Assembly: GCA_031555145.1 (NCBI GenBank)
Contig: JAVBUR010000002.1
Location: forward strand, 1-13,319
Direction: 5' to 3'
DNA: 13,319 bases
Source of the DNA: JAJDIA01 sp031555145
GTDB lineage: Bacteria; Bacteroidota; Bacteroidia; Bacteroidales; Tannerellaceae
Below, one piece after another: positions 10,829 through 13,319 of this stretch (within the stretch, counting starts at the first letter, position 1; each line of letters begins with the position of its first letter). The notes under the pieces were generated by a model, which worked only from the letters and a program-made list of their open reading frames with translations, was not told the DNA's origin and searched no databases. Made by a program: the position numbers and the translations under genes.

Positions 10829-13319
10829 CAGAGTTTGTGTATAACTTTCATCAACTGTTCACCCAAACCGATCGTGTAGCCTTGTGATACAAAGACCACG
10901 CGGTTGAAGGTATCGGCCACGATAAAGATCGGGAGCGAATTGGGATCGGTCAGCTTCATATTCTCTACGATCTCTTGCTGAATGGCGTTTCCTTCGTCGA
11001 TACCGTAGGTGATGGTCGAAGGCAGTTCGCCGAATTCTTTCGGGTCGAAGCTCTTGTATCCCTGTTCGTCGGGGAAGAGGAGCACGAGGCTGCGTCCCCA
11101 TGTTTCGAGGTCGGCCTTGACGGCGGCGATGTCGCGCATGGCGTGGTTGGTCGGTTCCTGGCGGGCGCCGAGGATGGCGACGACGAAATAGCCACGGCCG
11201 GTAGTCAACAGTACGCTGGTTTCTGTTCCGTTGTCGGCACGTTTGAACTTGTTTTCGGAGTTGAAGTTACCGATGACGCTGATCTGATCCGAGCTTTCAC
11301 GCATGACCAGTTTGACGGGAGTCGTCTTGCCAGCTTCCACATCGAAGAATGACAGGGTAGCCATCACGCTGCCGTTTGCCATGCGCGAACCGGTGACCAG
11401 GGCGTAATGGCCTTCGTCCAGGTCGAACGGCGTCTTCAGCAACGCACTCCAGGTATCACCGGCACCCATATCGGCATTACCGCGGCGATACAGGTTTTGC
11501 GTTTGCAGCTTCCCGTTGTCGAGTACTTTGGAGATGGTGAAGTGACTATAGTATTTCGGATCGTCGAGCGCCTTGATCGGGGTGTAGGTAGCGACTACCT
11601 TGCCTTGTGCGGCGGTCGATTCAGTCGCGGTTTCAAAGTCCACATCCATCCACTTGCCATCCTTATTATATTGTATCTTACGGGCTACCGGTTCGATGCG
11701 GGCAGGGATACCGAGGCTGCGTGCCACGGCGATAAAAAACGTATTGCGCGAGGCGGCATCGGCGGTGCGGGCTTTCCATACGCCGACCGGCATAACGGGG
11801 ATTTGTTGCGGGTTGAGGGCGTTATTGACCGTAATGTTGTTCTTCACCCAAACGACCAATGCCTGTGGATTCTCTTTGGCTTCTTTGGCAAGGGTCGCAT
11901 CCAGGTTTTTTTGGAAGAAACCCTTGTAGGGAGTCAGCAGTTCGTTGGCGATACGCGGGTTCAGGACGTAGTTAATATACAACGGGTCGGACGATTCGGG
12001 CGTAAACGCCAGGTGGTCGAACAGCACCGACGCCGGTGTGTCGCGCAGGTCTTTGGCGGAGATGGCCTGAAGCAATGCCATAGCGGTGGCACGTTTTTCA
12101 GCGACTATCTCGCTCAGGAACTTTTCTATCTCACGCCAGTTGCCCCGGCTGCCGATCATGACTTTCACGGTGGCGTCCGGATCGGTTCCCAGTGCAGCGG
12201 CAAACTTTTTGGCTTTTTCTTCGGTATAGAAGGTCGCTACATAGGCATTACGGATATCATCTTCGGCCAGCATGCGGCGGGCATTCTCTTCTTTCTGTTC
12301 GGGGGTGACATCTACGGGGATGGAGCCTTCTGCCGGCGGTACGATATCCAGTTCGACGGAACCTTGGTCTCCGGGTTTCTTATCGAGGACGATCGTCACG
12401 CGGTCGTCTTTGCCGAAGGAGACTTTAGTGTAACCAAACGTACCGTCTTTCGTAGCCCACACCAGCATATCGCCTTTACCGGCAGAGAGGAAAGTCTCGC
12501 CTGTAGCATTGGTCGCTTTGGTGGCAACGGAATAGAACTCGGCATAGTTGTATATCTTGAATTCCACGCTGGCGCCTTCTACCGGTTTGCCTTCTGTATC
12601 GGCAACGGTAACGAATACTTTGGCCGAGGGTGCGTAGTTGTCGATCACATTGATCTCGGTATAGGCAGCGGTTACTTCCATCACCTCTTCCGGGCCGTCG
12701 TATTTACCGAAGGCTTTGGTGTGCATCAGCATACCGCGAGAAGCCGGGGCGTTGAACCAGCCGAGGTTCAACACGGGTTCAGGTTCGCAGGCACCGAGGA
12801 AATACCATTTGCCGTCTACCCAGGCTTCCACCCAGGCGTGGTTGTCGTCGGTATGCGCCCAACGCGGCGTATAGACCTGGCGGGCAGGAATACCTACGGC
12901 CCGCAGGGCGGCAGTGGTAAAGGTGGACTCTTCCCCGCATCGGCCATAAGCCGTACGGACGGAGGCCAGCGGCGAACTGGTACGGGCATCCGACGGGGTG
13001 TAGATCACCTTCTCGTGGCACCAGTGGTTCACTTCCAGCACGGCGTCGTAGAGCGACAGCTCTTTTACCCGTTCCTTCAGCTCTTCGTAGAATACCATCC
13101 GGCTTTCGTCCATATTCTCATTGTTCACCCGTACAGGGAGTACGAAGTGGCGGAAGATACCTTCAGGAATTTGGCTGCCCCACGGCATTTCTTCGCGTGT
13201 TTTGAAAGCAGCACGCACGTTGTCGAGATAGAACTCGCCACTGTAGTCCGTGATGTCGCCTACGGGCATGTAGGCATAGAGGAAGGTCATTGCTTCTTTT
13301 TCCTCCAAGGTCATCGGGG
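10828..13319 (-). CDS. Large transglutaminase-domain protein, 5' end beyond the window
   Basis: At least 829 residues; the open frame runs off the right edge, and the Met at 13314 is internal (no signal peptide, starts mid-domain). Residues are counted from that Met. A transglutaminase-like core lies at about 90-180: YGRCGEES with Cys126, DNHAWVEAW with His159, and GACEPEP, where the third triad position appears to be Glu177 rather than Asp. A beta-sandwich domain of carboxypeptidase-regulatory type follows (about 222-312, VTVADTEGKPVEGASVEFKI). Residues 505-560 hold a second, degenerate transglutaminase-like core (GIPAR repeated, Cys replaced by Ala520). The tail (about 675-828) is thioredoxin-like without cysteines. 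Probably secreted or surface-attached, acting as a peptidase or amidase-like enzyme; substrate unknown. Coupled to the LOG gene downstream. Confidence 0.88.
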   Translation of the reverse strand, partial: PMTLEEKEAMTFLYAYMPVGDITDYSGEFYLDNVRAAFKTREEMPWGSQIPEGIFRHFVLPVRVNNENMDESRMVFYEELKERVKELSLYDAVLEVNHWCHEKVIYTPSDARTSSPLASVRTAYGRCGEESTFTTAALRAVGIPARQVYTPRWAHTDDNHAWVEAWVDGKWYFLGACEPEPVLNLGWFNAPASRGMLMHTKAFGKYDGPEEVMEVTAAYTEINVIDNYAPSAKVFVTVADTEGKPVEGASVEFKIYNYAEFYSVATKATNATGETFLSAGKGDMLVWATKDGTFGYTKVSFGKDDRVTIVLDKKPGDQGSVELDIVPPAEGSIPVDVTPEQKEENARRMLAEDDIRNAYVATFYTEEKAKKFAAALGTDPDATVKVMIGSRGNWREIEKFLSEIVAEKRATAMALLQAISAKDLRDTPASVLFDHLAFTPESSDPLYINYVLNPRIANELLTPYKGFFQKNLDATLAKEAKENPQALVVWVKNNITVNNALNPQQIPVMPVGVWKARTADAASRNTFFIAVARSLGIPARIEPVARKIQYNKDGKWMDVDFETATESTAAQGKVVATYTPIKALDDPKYYSHFTISKVLDNGKLQTQNLYRRGNADMGAGDTWSALLKTPFDLDEGHYALVTGSRMANGSVMATLSFFDVEAGKTTPVKLVMRESSDQISVIGNFNSENKFKRADNGTETSVLLTTGRGYFVVAILGARQEPTNHAMRDIAAVKADLETWGRSLVLLFPDEQGYKSFDPKEFGELPSTITYGIDEGNAIQQEIVENMKLTDPNSLPIFIVADTFNRVVFVSQGYTIGLGEQLMKVIHKL

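Overview
The window comes from a member of the Bacteroidales (phylum Bacteroidota), possibly a Parabacteroides- or Bacteroides-like gut species. The evidence is the form of the 23S/5S rRNA tail, several upstream regions carrying the phylum's TAnnTTTG -7 promoter motif, few strong Shine-Dalgarno sites, a lipoprotein with a Ser/Asp/Glu-rich surface-export signal, a GH92 alpha-mannosidase, and a lysine exporter split into two genes. The genus is a guess.

Layout. Positions 1-324 are the end of an rRNA operon: the last bases of 23S, the 5S gene and a strong intrinsic terminator. On the minus strand, 353-4285 holds a PH-domain membrane protein, a relic ORF that was not annotated as a gene, a CatA-type acetyltransferase, a YbjQ/UPF0145 protein and a GH92 lipoprotein mannosidase. 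A second minus-strand group (4382-5945) reads DUF1761-like membrane protein, VOC/PhnB protein, zinc-ribbon protein, CrcB/FluC fluoride channel, and is probably one operon. A divergent promoter region (5946-6157) leads to plus-strand genes: a probable surface lipoprotein, a small secreted beta-rich protein, the two halves of LysO, then an ABC permease/ATPase pair. From the right edge, a large secreted-type transglutaminase-domain protein (5' end outside the window) and a LOG-family nucleotide hydrolase run on the minus strand, coupled by a one-base stop/start overlap.

The main unexplained structure lies in the roughly 360-base gap between the convergent ABC and LOG genes. It is a dyad-symmetric element of about 215 bp (9932-10146) with 42-bp terminal inverted repeats, a 22-bp near-perfect central inverted repeat, and four copies of a stem-loop with a GTCA loop. 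The stems differ between copies by compensating base changes, so the fold appears to be maintained. It resembles a MITE or REP/BIME-type palindromic element.

Other points of interest are a promoter -7 motif sitting in the loop of a hairpin just before lysO, an inactive internal duplicate of the transglutaminase core, and a cysteine-free thioredoxin-like tail in the same protein. Most of the window is ordinary chromosomal housekeeping or accessory content. I see no transposase, integrase, CRISPR array or phage gene.
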